Origin: Apostichopus japonicus
Lineage: Eukaryota > Echinodermata > Holothuroidea > Aspidochirotida > Stichopodidae
DNA length: 64,000 nt
Direction of reading: 5' to 3'
NCBI RefSeq assembly: GCF_037975245.1
Contig: NC_092573.1
Coordinates: forward strand, 18,978,265 to 19,042,264
A program made the position numbers and the translations under genes. Of the stretch, positions 12,201 through 27,200 are shown one piece after another (positions within the stretch are counted from its first letter, which is position 1; the number at the start of each line of letters is the position of its first letter). The notes beneath the pieces are model-generated. The model was not told the DNA's origin. It did not search any database and saw nothing but the letters and a program-made list of their open reading frames with translations.

Positions 12201-15200
12201 AGAGGTTCTCCAAGTAATTTTCTTACAAGGGCCAGAGAAAAACGTGGATTGAGCAAAGAACAAGACGGGATCGAACATCTCATCATATACCTAGATTCAC
12301 TACTAGGGTGCTCACGCATAATTTAACCGCGTGCCGCGCTCTGAAAAAGTTAACTTTCCGTTGCTTGCAAGTGATGTTTTCTGCTTGTCGCTACAAAATG
12401 CAGACAGTAATGAAACGTGATACCTTGTTATCTTTAGCTGGACCTGAGATGTCCATCGCTGTATCGTGTGTACACTGTGCTGTGGGTATTGACCGCAGCT
12501 GTATGTACTGACTGTACACTAGTGTCTAATTACCGAAGGTAGCAAGCTGTGTGCGTATTTTCTGGGATTGATGGTGGTGTCTAAAACTTCTGTTACACCT
12601 CATTCGAAACTTGGTCAGATTACCGGCATTAGACGTTTCTTTTTGCGCGAGTCTTCACACCCTTTAAGGGTCCATGCAACTACCCGATTAGTTATTTTTA
12701 TTGCGGGTCATATCAAAGTATTTCGTAGTTCCCATCCCCTATAGATTGAAAACCTATGAACTTAGTTCATAAACTGTTTCCTCTGATGCTCGAAAGTATA
12801 AGAAGCTAACCTATGTATCTCCTTGAATTCTTTTCAAATATTGTTGCAGTTGACTCAAGTCCCCTTCGTCGTGAATTTATTCTTTTGATCAGGGGCTCGT
12901 AACTCTGAAGTCACTGATTGATCAATGAATAATTTGCTTGCTCTCTCACAATTGATTGATAATTTCCAAGTCAGTTTTTCTGTTCATGATTTATTTCTTA
13001 GTTAAACTTTATCAGAGATAAAATGTTGGCCTGTATTTTTTATCAACGATCCCTTTACCTGTCAAATTCCTTTAATATACTATGAATATTTCACTCCTGA
13101 TATCACTTAACAATATATATACTATTTGGCGCTGGTATTAAAGTAGACTCTAGACTATACTTCACAAAATTTCCCTCTTCAACATCTTTAAAGTATAAGG
13201 GGGGTGGGATACCTTTTCTTGCCCCTCCCCCTCCCCTTTCAAGTTCTTAGAAATGTCTCATGTATTAAAAAGCCTTCCTAACGTCTTTTTTATTTCTTCT
13301 CAAATGCTGATCTTGAAAAAGCGAATAATAAAAGTGATTTATAGTTTGTGGTTCAAACTCTTATAAAACTGTGCTTGATATATTTCTTGGTGTTTCCAAG
13401 ATATTTCTCCTTCCCCACAGCACCCATCTACTATGATGGCCAGCAGATTATTGGCTTTTCAACAACCTCCCAGAGAAAATACTCTAGGAATATTTGCACA
13501 AAATCATCAGATATTGGGTTTATTTGACAAATATTCTTTCCTTGAGACATGTTTATATAACCCTCATAGACTTGCTTCTTTGAATATTTGGAAGGACTCT
13601 CGATTGATTCTCACATTGTGGTTAATTATTGCCAGAACACGCTCCGATCCGTATGCTGTCCTTGAATATTCAAATAATAAGAGCATTATCTCGTAGGAAT
13701 GCACCACTCGAATGACAAAACCATAAAAAAAAAAAAAAAACGTGGCCACAAATTTTATCTATTCCACGCTGGAGTTTAATTATGTACCATTTGATTGAAG
13801 GGCGATTACTGTCTATGCATAAATATATCTATAGATCAAATAGGCTGAGCTCAACATCATTTTTTGAACTTTTGAAAGAATATCATACACAGCGTTTTCA
13901 TGTCTTTTCCGGCTTAAGGTGAGATACCTTTTGATGTACAGAATATGGAAAAAAGTGTGAAAAGAAAAGAAAGAAAAATAACTAAAAAGTTATGGTCTTT
14001 TTGAACTTTATTATGTACAAATTATTTTCAAATTGGTGTTTATGTCAGAGAATAATTTATCCGGAATCGCATTGCAAAAGTGCCGTGCAAAATATCGGCA
14101 AATTGCTGTACAAGTGTAAAGATGCATAGTAGTTTTGACCACACAGGAACCATATATAGTATATTATAACCTGCAAACATCAGAATCTTCAAAATTGCGA
14201 CGTGAAATTTGTACACAAAATTTGACTTATTCCCTGTAAATTGGAAAATCTGTTATAAATCACCTGCTTGTGGAACAATAGTAATTATATTCTAAGCATG
14301 TTATGACAGTTATTTAATGTGGTGAAAGCAATTACAACGTAAATCATGGCACTGGTTTACATAATTCTGCTGGCTTTAAACATTTCATGTGAATGTGCTA
14401 TGGGTTGAGTGGATGAAGGAGATAGGTAGCATGGAGAAGCAATAAAAGGCTTCTTCGCAGAGGTTGTCGGTTTCGGCTCTGTCCGACTGAAATATTAAAG
14501 GTGAGAGCTACATTGGAGGGAATCCATCCATGCATTTCCCCATCTGAAATGGTCTTTCAAACTGTAATAAAAAGTCCATCAAGCTTATAAACTGTCGTAA
14601 ACATTTGGGGGAGCCACCCCAGGATGAAGTGTTAAGAGCCGTTTAGCTTTCTCTGTATGCATATGTGGATGCTTAGCATGATCATAAAGTAAACTGCCTT
14701 CAAGGCTGTGATATTCACGTGAACATATCTTCACTTGACACGGGTATAAAATTCATATATGCAATGTTTTTATGTCATTTTATATAGTTTCATGTTTATG
14801 TATATTTATATGCCTTAAGGCTATAAAGAGGATCTTTGGGAGGCGATGTGTATTTCATATTTTTGGCTGTCATTTTTGTGCGAGTACCTATCGCATGTCA
14901 ATGTGAAGCATATAGATGAACCTATTATAATTTTATTTAAAAAAAAAAATTTGACTATATTTCTAATACAAAAACCAATCTTGTGTAGAAATAAATTTGC
15001 CAAAACATCCTACAAGGGCAAATTAGGAACATATTTCCCAAAACAATTGTTGCACTGAAAGAAGACAAAATTGTTCCAAAGCGTCAGAACTTTTGTGAAA
15101 TTTGTATCTAGATGTGAATATGCCTTACTTCAATTCTCACTTACCTGTCTCCTCACAACCACAGTACTCTGTGGTTTGACCAGGTAACTCTTTTAGCTCT

Positions 15201-18200
15201 GTCCTGCTAAGTGACCGGCCAATTTATGTGTCCCACTTCATTATTCCATACCATCCACAAAAGCCATCCACAAACTCTTCATCTCAAGTTCCTACTTTTC
15301 CTTTGGTAGGCAATGAATTATCTGAAGCTTGAAATTTACTCAATAAATTTTGCCAGGAAAGATTCTGATGAGATCTGCTCACATTCTGCTGGGGGTATTT
15401 TTAGTACTCTATTAGAGTTGCGTATATTTTTTGTGTTTGTAACAAATCCTTAAGCAGTAGATCATTCGCTAATTAAAGCGCCTTTTTGGGATTGATTTTG
15501 ATCAATTTTGCAAACAAGGATGTCAAAGTCCACAATTTTGAAAATTTGTGAGACCAAAAAAAAAAAAGAAGGATTTTTTTGTTTTTTGTTTTTGTTTTGT
15601 GTGTGTATGTGACTACGTGTCATGGTGGAGCAATAACCGCACCTTTCAATAAATATTATCTGTTTGCATGCTTAACAAAAAGGATATTTAACATTCTTAA
15701 AGATTCCTTTAAAAGACATGCTGATATATAAATATTATATGATACATGTACTTTCATGTGATCTCTAGTATGTTCTTACAGATGGACAGTGGTAAACTAT
15801 GCTAGTAAGGTGTTCTCTACAACACAAATATCACTGAAGTACGCAGCCAGATTCGGTTCTTGCGTGTTCTAGCGCATGCATTCATTATTTAGAATGGCAG
15901 ATTGCTTATGTTTTGCCATGGAGAAATTACAGTATAAGCCAAGGACAATTATATGCGCCTTAATCCACTTTACGGAAGTCCTTGAAGATCCTCTGTGTCT
16001 TAAATACGCTCACCAGATTAATTTTCGTCAGCGATAGCATTTTACCCTACACGGCATGATAGGTCCTTAACCTTGTTCATAGGAGTTAAGCAACCTTGTA
16101 CCATGATTGGAATAAAATTACCATGAAGGAGGGTATGTATAATTATTTTTGCCAAACATTTTTTTACGTTTATTAGATTAAATATCAGTGTTTATTATCG
16201 TGCACACAAATGTGTGTGGGAGATGGGATTTATTTAGAATTTGGTTGTGTTGATCTTCCGAGTACAAATATGGAATGACTAACACCCTACCTCTCACCCC
16301 ATTGACCTGGGAAATTTGATCCCCCTCTCCTTCTCAACTTCATCCCCTTCCCACACATCCCTTCCTACATACCCCTCCCTTCCCACACATCCCTCTCCCC
16401 TCCCCTCCCCACACATCCCTCTCCCCTCCCCACACATCCCTCTCCCCTCCCCACACATCCCTCTCCCTTCCTCTCCTCATTCCCTCAATGTGCCAATCAT
16501 CGTTGTAACTGTCATATTAACACTAACAACTGTTTATGGTTCAGGCTGTGTGCGTTCATATATCCCCAAAAGACTGAAATAACATTAATTTCATAGGATT
16601 TTAATAAGTAACACCTGTTTTCTTAATTCTTATGATTACTTTTCGCTTCAATGAGAAACCTGTTGCAACTTGTTTCTGACATTACATTAACATTTTTACA
16701 TGTAAACAAAAGAAGCAATGTCAGTATATATATATTGCATTTTTGTGCTATATATGAAGATTCTCTTTTTTGTTGTCCTTTGTTGAGGATGATACGTAGA
16801 GCTACTTTAAATATAAATTTAGGAGGAAATCATTTTTCCTACCAGTTGTACTGATGTAGTTAATCAGTATATATAAATGTTGTATGTGATTTAATACAAG
16901 ATTATGAAATGCTGTCCTGCAGAAAATTTAGTTTTGTTTGTTTTTGTAACTTTGAATAAATTTAATAAATTTAAATAGTCTGTCTTATCATCACCCAGTG
17001 ATGACCTTTGACCTATGCATTAGATTCCAGCCATGTGGCCAGGTAGTACATGCCTTCAATTGTAAATCAGTCGAATGTACTATCTGCTATACACTCCACA
17101 TATGTCAAGTCTGTAACCTTAAATTGCCATGTTTTGCCCGAATAGTTTCTTTCGCAGTGAATATTTGTCACATTCAATCTTCTAGCCAATTCACGTATCG
17201 ACAGTATCAACAATTTATCCAACTTAGCTTGAGGGTGTGATCGTCGGTTTCTAGCCGGCAGATTTTTGTTTGACCGTACCAAATGATGTAGTTGATGGTA
17301 GCGTGATATTACTTAAATGTAATCTTGACGTGCATTAAATCCAAAAACACCCTTCTTTAACAGAAGAGGATTTTTTTTATTTTATTGAAGCACAAGGTTA
17401 GTGGTTGTTGTCATGATATTGTATTTACATATCGATGCATAATGTTATCCAAACCCAATGAGTGTGTTTGTAATGATTTCATGTTTTTATAACGCTGGTT
17501 GTGCAAACTTAATCCTACTATAATTGGCATTAAAAGACCTAACCATGGAGTTGGCAAGTCTCTATTCTACTAGAAATAGATGTAATATTTATTAAATGGT
17601 ATTGTAAATAAACAAAAACTAAAACTGACTGGAAAATTACAGACGATGGAAAAGAGCAAAGGGCATAATCTCTGGTTGGACAGTATATAAAGCAAGGTAC
17701 TTATGCTTTTGACTGGCGCCCCCAACAAAGAGAAGGTTATATATAGGGATCGCCACCAACTAAGGGCAGGGATATATAGCTCACTTGGTAGAGCGCTGGC
17801 TTTGTAACCCACTTGGTCACTGGTTCCAGTCCCCTTTCTATCCTTAAATTTCTTTTCCATTTATCATATCGTATTTTACATATCGTATGGGAAAGAATTC
17901 ACTAAGCTACCAAAAATCGACCCTCAAAGCAGGATCTTAATGTGTTCAGCTACAGTTGCTTTTGCACAAAACATCTGTTTACTATCATAAAGGAAAAAGA
18001 AAGAGTGCTTGGACGTACACGGTAGTCTATTGCATTAACGTCACAAAGTCACAACAGATGTCCTAAATCTTGAGGAAAACATTTGTTATCTTTTGCTTTG
18101 ACAAAATTCACAGAATTTTTTCCTTGAACTGACCCATATGCACACAATTTATATCTCCATATGACGTTCCCTTTACTGGACTTATTCTCTTCAAAACCTT

Positions 18201-21200
18201 TCACGTTTTTTTTTCAATTTTTTTTCTTTTTTTAAGTCTATGTTTTGCAACTTTGACGCCAGTGCGGTCTAGCTACCTTGATCTGAACTCTGTCAGATGT
18301 TCGCTGAAGCTTATCTGCATAACATTTTGTTCCCTCGAGGGGAATGGATTAATTATCGTTTTTTCTGTGTATTTTTATACTTTTTAACCTTTTGAAGACC
18401 GGTTTACTTTACCGAAGACGCACGCACAGAATTGAGAGATAATAATTTTGCATATCCACGTTTTTCATTGTCCGTTGAAGTACATGCGAATCTGCGAAGT
18501 TGTAACAGTCCATCAGAGACGCAAATGTCACACAAGGGCACTGCGTAGTTTTGGTCAAATCTCAGAGGGGATTATATCGATATATATGCATATTTCGAGC
18601 TTGTTTTTGTCAATATCTTAATGGCCGAAAATGTACGGAATGACCTGCCCTAATTTGATTTACATTTTGTTTATTTGATCACAGGAATATATGAATTGTG
18701 TTTTGGTTTTATATATATAGAAAAGTGATAGATTTTGATAGATATACTTGGCAAATGAAGAAATGCCTTGGATATTAGGAAATATCAAATATCTTTGAAT
18801 AGTAATATAAGATTGGAAATGTTGTTTACCTCCAAAATTGGATAAGTCATTAGCAAAGAAATATGTTGATTCTCAATAAGTATACATGCATTAATACATT
18901 TATAAGTGGTGTTTTGAATTTTTCTGAAATAATATAAGTTGCATTTGGGGTATAAACCATTGGCTGAACATGATTATGCTTTAACAAAATAGGAACTGAT
19001 CTTTAATATTACTGCACTCTGAACTGTTATATGTATGGGTGTCTCATTAATAGAAGTCATATCCTACAATCCATATTTAGTAAGCCAAATTTTAATATTA
19101 TTTTTCATTTCTTACATCGGCCTAGAAATTAAGTTATTTTGATGAAGCCAAGTAGCAACTTGTGTCATGTGGTAAATTAGCTGTATCGATTTATAACTTA
19201 CACTTTCACGTCGACTTGGCGATCCAACCACAGATTTTATTTATTTTGGATTTTTTCCTACCATTTATAAAAACCATTTCAGAAAAAACAGGAGAACCGG
19301 TGGATTTCTGAAAAACCCTGGTTTGAGATTACAGGGCTGGAAAGGTTTCATTGTTCCTAAATGCTACTACCTTTATCAACTGTAACATATAGCAACAGGT
19401 TTTTAAAAATTTAATAGTAGTCAGTATAGGCCCCAAATTATAGCACGATATAATTGCTAGAAGTTTTCAAAAATTACTTTCCTGGAGGTCTTTACTCTCC
19501 AAATTGTTCTCAGACATTTTTAAGGAACACACAAGATGACTGAATATCCCAGTTAGGAAAATTTTTTGGAAGGTGGAACAAAAAAAACGTTTAAGAATTT
19601 TGACCAAAGGTGACCATATTTGGATATCTAGCATATTTGGGGCCAAAACAGCATACCTTTAAAGATGGCAGAAAGCCAACCTCACCATTTAAATTATACT
19701 GAAAGAAGGTAAACAGTAATGAGCGATTCCACCGCAACTGACAACCGTCTAAACGAGACTCGTTTTGATATTATGACGTCAGAGCTTTTCTTTCTTCTCT
19801 AATAAAAACCCTTCTGTGTATACCGACCCACTAATAAGAAGCCTTGCAGTGTTGCGTTACTGTACTATGGTTCCAAGATAAATAAATTCCAGTTTCCTCG
19901 TTTGGATAAAATGTCACTCCTCTTTGGTATTTCAAGCAGTGATGGAGGCACTGGTGGCATTTTTTTAAGGCATGTTATAGATTAGATGTTTTTCGAAATT
20001 GTCTTGATTTCAATTTGAGTGAGTAATCTGTCATTTCTTCAAGGCAAAATGTCTAAGTCAAAACGTCAGCCGAACATGAACATTATGGCATCCTTTAAAG
20101 TGTTGACTGACGTTATTCTGCTGACAATTTGCCGTAATTTTGTCTCACTTTACATCTTATATATTCACGATAATTATTATATCTCCAAGCAAAGTTTGAA
20201 GTCGTTATGATGAACACAACATCTAAAAAAAGTAAAAGAAAACTTTTGGCGTCGACACGTTTGCAAAAACTTTCTCAGTTATTGTCACGCTTTCAGTCAG
20301 CGCTGTGAAACACCAGAAATATGCAGGCAGTTTCATTTGTCGATATATAGATGTGACTGTTGGGATCCGATCTGCAAACTGTCTAGAATTTATTTCTAGT
20401 CGTAGATGGTTTTCACTCGATCAAACTTTCCCGATGTCCTGCAGCGGGTGTTTTGAAACTTTTGCTTAAATGTCACGATCAATTCGCCTGCAGTGCTTTA
20501 GACTTGCTTCAGTCAATTCTAGTTAGGTCCTTGAACGATTTGCGTAATGATGTTTGAGCAACTCTTTATTAACCTTTTTGTCTTCAGACTATGAAGCACT
20601 TCATTACAGAGACTTTAATGCAATGCTGGAAACTATTCCCTTGAAAAGAAATAATGCTTGACAGGTTGAAGTAAATGACAGGTGTTTGCTGCCTTGTTTC
20701 TTTTAAGGAAACTAACTTAGAGCTCTATGTGGATGGGGGGATATAGTGCTGATGTGCACCTTAGGGTTTGCTCCATAGCTTTTGTGTAGGAGCATTAATT
20801 TTGAAAACTCAACCAAATTTAATAATCGCTGTTTTGCCACTGATCAAGCCAAGGTAGGAAATACCGATATTTTTCTTCGAGACTCGTCGTCGACCATGTG
20901 ATGTTCGTTAACTCGTCACTCGTTTAACGACGTAACTGCATGACTTGGCAATTTGAAGTCAATAATTCTCTTCTCCCTTCTCCCTTCTAGCCTCTGTCAG
21001 TCCGAAAGAGATTCCTGGATCGCAAACATTCCAGACAGAGCTCTGGCGAATCAGATCCACCTCCTCCCGAGCCGCCATCTTCGCCCGCTCCCCTGGACCT
21101 CGTCAGCGCTAACATGAACGGGGACGTGGAGGGATCCGACCCAGATCAGACCACTGCCAAGGGACCTGCCTCTCCTGCAATGAGGGTCTCGGCGGGCGAA

Positions 21201-24200
21201 GATTCCGTGGACAGGGTGGGCATGCAACAGTCGACAGATACCGAGGCCGAATTGGTGGCGGCTCACCTCAAGTACTATCGGTTAGAAATCCATCTGAAAG
21301 AAGGAAAAGATCTAGCCGTCAGGGATTGGAGCGGTAAGATGTCATTCTTCTCAGCGATGATGTGACGGGCCCCTATTGTCATGCATTGTCTTTACATTAT
21401 TCAGTCAGAATTTTACAACTTCAAAATTGAAAAAAATATATTTGCTGCAATTTGACAGCTCAAAAATATAATATGTATAGTGCTGTCAAGACAAAAAGAT
21501 TGTGGCAGTTTAAAAATGATACGCTGAAAATATTTGGACTATATCGAAGAGGGAAGATATGCTACGTCTGACCACAGAGAAGAGTCTTAAAGTGTTTTTT
21601 CATTCATTTAATGCAATTGTCGCTAAACATAGTGGTGATTGTATTAATGTTATTTTGATTTCATTCGTCTAAGGTCTCTTAATTCATCGATCGCCAGCAT
21701 CGTTTTAATGTTACCGTCATCTGAAAGTGAATTAGCAGTAGAAAAATGTCTGGGAATTATGAACAAATTTGAAAAGAGAAAAGACATTTTTTGGCAAAAT
21801 TAATTCGGACCAGTGACCTCAGAATTCAAAGGTCTTATCTGAGGAACTGATTCTTCATAGCCTGCTCAAAGCAAAGAAACCGGTTACAACAGGATCACCA
21901 TGCCAACCATTAAAATAATGGATGATGTGGATTTAGTTGGTAGAGTTTTGGACCTTTAATCATAAAATCACCAGTTTTGAATCCTTTTTCTAGCCAAAAG
22001 TTTCTTTTATCTTTCAAACAGAAAAATGTGTATAACATTTGTGAATGTCCAAGGAACAGTTAAATGTCATGTAGACAAAAGTCAATAAACATTTCAGCAA
22101 CGTTTTGGTTGACTTTGAGATACTGTTGTATACTAAAATATCTTTGTAGTAACAAAGTTCACAAGCTTTGTTTTATAGCCAGGATTTATTAAAAAAATTA
22201 AAAGAGAAAGTTGGAAATGTTTACAATTTTTGTAATTTGATATTGTATATTATTGTAATATTCTCACAGATATTTGCTTGAGTAAATCATTCATTACTCG
22301 CTAGCTAACAGTTGCATTTTTTTGGGGGGGGGGGGGGAGAAGAGTTTCTTGTTAAGTTGGAATCTTTGTAATTTATTGTGTCAATTAAAATTTCAAAGAT
22401 TGTTAAAACCATGGACAATTTTTGACTAGATTAAAAAGATTGCTTTGATAAAATTTCAAATATATTATGTAGAATAGATTTGCTGACCTATCTTGTCATT
22501 CTGGAGGCCACTGTGTTGAACCCTTATTCCTCCAAAACTTTCTCTCCTCTCTTGAAAGTAGAGTATCTTATTTAGTCATCATAGACTGTGTCTTAATTCT
22601 GTTTGTACTGCAGTTTTCATCAACACACATACATGCCAGGCAGGTTTTTGAATGTATAATGTAGTAGACATTAATAATTTTTTCGAAAAGTGAAAGAGGA
22701 ATTTCTCGTTCCAACTTATACGAGAGTCGATAAGTCATACGTGAATGATCGATAGGTGTGTTTGATATACTACCGGTCTTTTAAAACATATATTCGTCAC
22801 TCACGAGGCTCACAAGAGCACACACTATGGTTTTTCTTTTTAAATAATTTACTAGAGTTTGCCAAAAAAAATTCCCAAAGGGATGAAACATGTAGACAAG
22901 AGTTGTTTTTGCCTGCTTTTTCGACACAAAGCTGTGAAACTTTTATTTGCAAACTTGGAACATTGCCGTAGAGATCAGTGACAATTTAAACTGTAGTCAA
23001 TGCTCCATGTTTGCTTAAGGTGTGATATTAGTCGCCCGAAGGTTTAATGATTGATTGGGTTGTTGCTGTAAAACAAGGAATTTTAAATATATCAAGACCT
23101 ATCTTCTTCATTGTTATGACACAAGAAAAATGCATAGCAAACTTTAAAATTGGGGGTACCCAAACAAAATGGGGGTACAAAAAATTAAGAGAAAATTACA
23201 TAATGAAAATTTTTAATAGGTCAGCGATGAATGTTCTTTTTTTTCTTCTTGCTTTTATGTTTTGATATTAAGGTTGACGGGGAGCACCAATGTAAGAAAG
23301 AAAAAAAAGAAAAACAAGTTGTGGGCAAACATATATATTTAAAACAATATCATTTCTGTGATTCATTTGGTAAAAGAATTTACTCCAACCAATAAAGATT
23401 CACTTTTGAATCTGGGGTCACCATAGTTGTGATTGGTGAGTGTTTTCAAATTTTGATTGGTCCATGTTCTAGCCTGGTCCGTGCCAATGTTATTATTAAA
23501 ACATCCAAATTTGTATCCGTATCAAGATTACATAACCATTAGAATACAATCTAGGGTCCTGTGTTGAAACTAGGTGCACAGTAGTATACAGACATGCCCC
23601 TATATCGAAAAACAGAAACGTCTGAAAAAAGTTTATTTCGCACAAAAGAAAGACTATCACCAGAATAGGCAAATGCTAGATTCAGAGGAAGAGGTGGTTA
23701 CCTGGAGGAGGGTCAGGGGGGCATCAAGGGGGGGAGGGGGGCAATGCTAAATGTTACCAGTGATAATAGGCTAGGTAGATGGGGTGCAATAGTATAGTTG
23801 AGACAGGTAAGTATTGTCACTTGTAAAGCAGTTTCTGAGTCACATGTTAATGTAGTAGCACTTGTATTGTGTTTATATCAGTATATGAAAATATTAAAAA
23901 ATGTACGTAAAAAGTAAACATTTCAATTAAATTTGATGAAGGAAGATGATATCAACAATTTTGGAAATAAGTAACAAATAACTACCTATGTATCAAACTA
24001 TTGCAAGTAAAATAAAAATGTTTGTAAACTTTTAAGTAATTCAATCAAAGAATTAAGCCAGTCAAGAAAAGTATGATGCAGAACTCAGTCCATCTTAGAA
24101 ATAAGAGTTTGATGTCGATCAAAGAAGCATGGACGCTAGGTTTTGAATGAGAGCTTCCTCTTAATACTTCTCACACCAAAGCACAGTGTTTAGATCTAGA

Positions 24201-27200
24201 CGACGTGTAAGTTTGCATACAGATATTTCACTCGTACACATGAACAATGTTTGCTTGTAGTTTGGACATTGTATAACTTTTGATCGCCTTTTCGTGTTTT
24301 TGCTTCAGGATCAAGTGATCCGTACGTAAAGTTCAAACTTGGCGGTAAAGTGGTTTACAAGAGCCGGATCATCTACCAGAACTTGAATCCGCTTTGGGAT
24401 GAAAAGTTCCAAGTTCCGGTGAGGAATGTCAACCAGACACTATCCCTGGCGGTCCTGGACTACGATGTCGGCCCGCTAGCAGATGACCCAATGGGCCGGG
24501 CCAAGATCAATCTCTCCTCATTAGAAGCAAACATGTGAGTGTATTATATTTCATGTAACCATAACATTTATTGAAACTAAAAAATAGCAAAATTGTTATT
24601 CTTGTATTATTTTGAGATTCTCTTTAAAATAGTTTAGGATTTAATTATGTGGGTCATCGCTCTAATCTTGAAAACTAAAAGACATTTTGACAGATGGCTT
24701 ACAGTGATGTTTAATTTATTCTTTTATTGGAATATGAAATATCAAAACAGAAAATAATTTTTGCCTGAAGATATCTTATCCTTGCATAGTTTCATCAGAC
24801 GCTGCTTCAACCCTGTTTCGTTTTATTGACCTTAGCGCACAGTGTCATATATATATATATATGTATATCCATAATTAAGTTTAACTTATTTATGACAATT
24901 TCTCACATGGACTTATTGGTTCCCAAAATATGTGAATGTTATACAGCTTATTTTACATCTTAAGCGTATTTATCCTCATTCTGGTTCATAATTACTACAG
25001 AAAATATTTCAAAAAGAAATTGACATATAAAACCTGTTTATTAGGCAAAAAATTTCCTATCTTGAGGTGTAACCTATTCTACTGCATCAGATTTTTGTTT
25101 CCCCAGGCAGTGAAAAATAATATTTTAAAAATTCATCTACTTTGGAGTGTTCTCTCTTTTTTGAAGTAATTTTTTTTTTCATATTAGTCATGTGCACAGT
25201 GTTCCTTGCATTCTGCATTCCTTTTGAAATGAAGCTAACTAGACACTTAGATGCTACACACAATATTGGGATAATAATTGACTAATTATGGCAATGATTG
25301 TTGCCAGAATTATGGTAAATGAGTTTGCTGCTGATTTCATAAGTAGTAGACCTGTCCTATATACGTGAATATTATATTTGAAAGGTAAAAGTGGAAGAAA
25401 AGCTTTGGGCAGGTCACTGTGAATTAAGAGTAAGATTTTAAAAATATATGTATATATATATAAACTAGAAGAATGCTTAGTGATGAGGCACATAATATTG
25501 ATTGTTTATAACTACAGTAAGTACTCAATCAGTTTACTTAACCCAGTCCTCACCCCCTTGAATAATACTAAGTAGCTAATGTTTGCTTCTCAATATGATT
25601 GACAGCCATGCATTTAAATGAAAAAAAAAAATTGTGAGGCAGGACTGTGTCCCCTCCCTCTCCCCTCTAGGAAATGTAGATTTATCTCCATCCTACCCTC
25701 CCCGCCCCCAACCCCATCCCCTCCCACTGCTAGGCTTTGTGTAGCAAATACTGTACTTTCTATAAAATGTATTATTCACATCTTTTGTATCACTTCCTGT
25801 TGAAACATATTCCGATGCCCCTTCCATGAGAGAGAGAGCTGCCTCTCTTTGTGCCCTGAGCAAAAAAAACAGTTGACTAGCAATGAAAATAGACTAGAAA
25901 TGACAAATATGGAGCCCTAATTACTCATCAAAGTGCAGCACATGTTATAAGCAATGATCTTCTCATCCTCACACCCCACCCCTTCCATACTCTGACCCTT
26001 CCTGTATATGTTAGTTTCCTTTCTCAAGTCCATGCACAGTATCGTTACGCATAAAGCAAATTAGCAGTGATTAGCCACACAGTCTACAGTATGTACTCAT
26101 ATATACTGCATGTGTAGTACATTACAGTAGATGTATACTCGAGTGTAAGTGTTAGGATGTTAAAAAGGGGAGGGGGGATTCTCCCAGTCTATGTATTTTG
26201 GGGGGAATTTTCAATGTTTAACTTTTTGGGGACGATGGGAGGGGGGGGGAGTGAGGGGGAAGGAGGGGCAGTTCATGATGTTAGTAGTTAGATGTGCATA
26301 CATATGCTCCTACCGAGATTTAGCCCACGTATAGTACATACAGTGCAGTACACATGGTTGACCATTGGGACCAATACACACTGTGCAGTGCACTAACAAA
26401 GCCAGTGTTTTCTTGCTGGAAAAATTTTACCAATGACATAACTCCTTACAAAAAGCGACAACACTTTGTAATAACCGGCTTGTTATTGGCAAGTTTTGTA
26501 ACTACAGTAATGGTTGCGGGAAGCCACAGGAATTGTTGTGGGAACTCCCTCCCCCCCCAGACCCGGCAAAAACTATTTTTGGGGGACCCTCTAGATAAAT
26601 TGTGGGAATCCGGCAATCGCACATCCTAATGCGAACACTGATATACTCACAGCGTTGTTTTGTTTGTCTGACATTTCTTGCTGTTAGAAACCAAAGACAA
26701 CAAAAGAACAAGATGTAGGTTTTAGATTGAAGTTGAAAATGTTCGAGTAAATTGATTTAAGATTGATTTTCTGCTCCCAGTTTTAAAGCTTTTTACTTCA
26801 AGAACACTCTTGACATTGTTTCATTCCTTGAAGATCATGTCCATTACGGCACATCTAAAATTGATTATTTCCACAAACTTATTTATCTCGACTGGGCACG
26901 TCTGGTAAACATGCCCAGCGATCAATGGATGATATATGATATCACAACTCGTAAGTTTGTCAATGGATGCATGCATATACATTGTGAGAAAAATATCAAT
27001 ATGATCTTAGTTTTCTTTTAGAGGTGGTGGGGGGGGGGTTGTTAAATTATGATGAATAATACAGGTCTCAACTGAAAGGAGATGTACAGTTAAGTTATAA
27101 AACACCATTTATTTTATATGAAAGAGATAGACAGAATGCTGAATCATTAATAACTCGATTGAAAAGTTTTATGTTGTTCCATTTGCGAAATACTAAAGGT

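Larger units (their letters stand above)
250..20990 (+). other. intron 1 (20.7 kb), non-coding, repeat-rich
   Basis: AT-rich DNA holding the SINEs at 1210, 2631 and 17755, the TSD-bounded insert at 2129, two MITE-A copies (5781, 12325), the LINE 3' end at 6979, pyrimidine tracts (7963, 16320), the 42-bp minisatellite at 10047 and MITE-C at 19411. Poly-A/T runs and TA tracts are scattered throughout. The remaining stretches (for example 2900-4870, 8210-10040, 10640-12320, 12670-16250, 17870-19400, 19670-20990) show no coding frame, RNA gene or repeat that I can identify, apart from minor items listed separately. It ends in a strong pyrimidine tract and TAG at 20971-20990. Confidence 0.5.
21334..24308 (+). 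other. intron 2 (3.0 kb)
   Basis: Non-coding. It contains a degenerate tRNA-like SINE head around 21925-22010 (GTTGGTAGAG ... TTTTGAATCC ... CTAGCCAAAAG), a 14-nt G run at 22325, and a G-rich block at 23700-23745. Nothing else recognisable. Confidence 0.6.

Noticed and set aside
12308-12511. 67-codon frame also seen near 5941 and 41410
   Set aside because: Same accidental frame within MITE-A copies; no conservation pattern of coding sequence.
20019-20210. 63-codon frame near the first secure exon as an alternative start exon
   Set aside because: Runs to a stop without a good donor and has no relation to MCTP N-termini.
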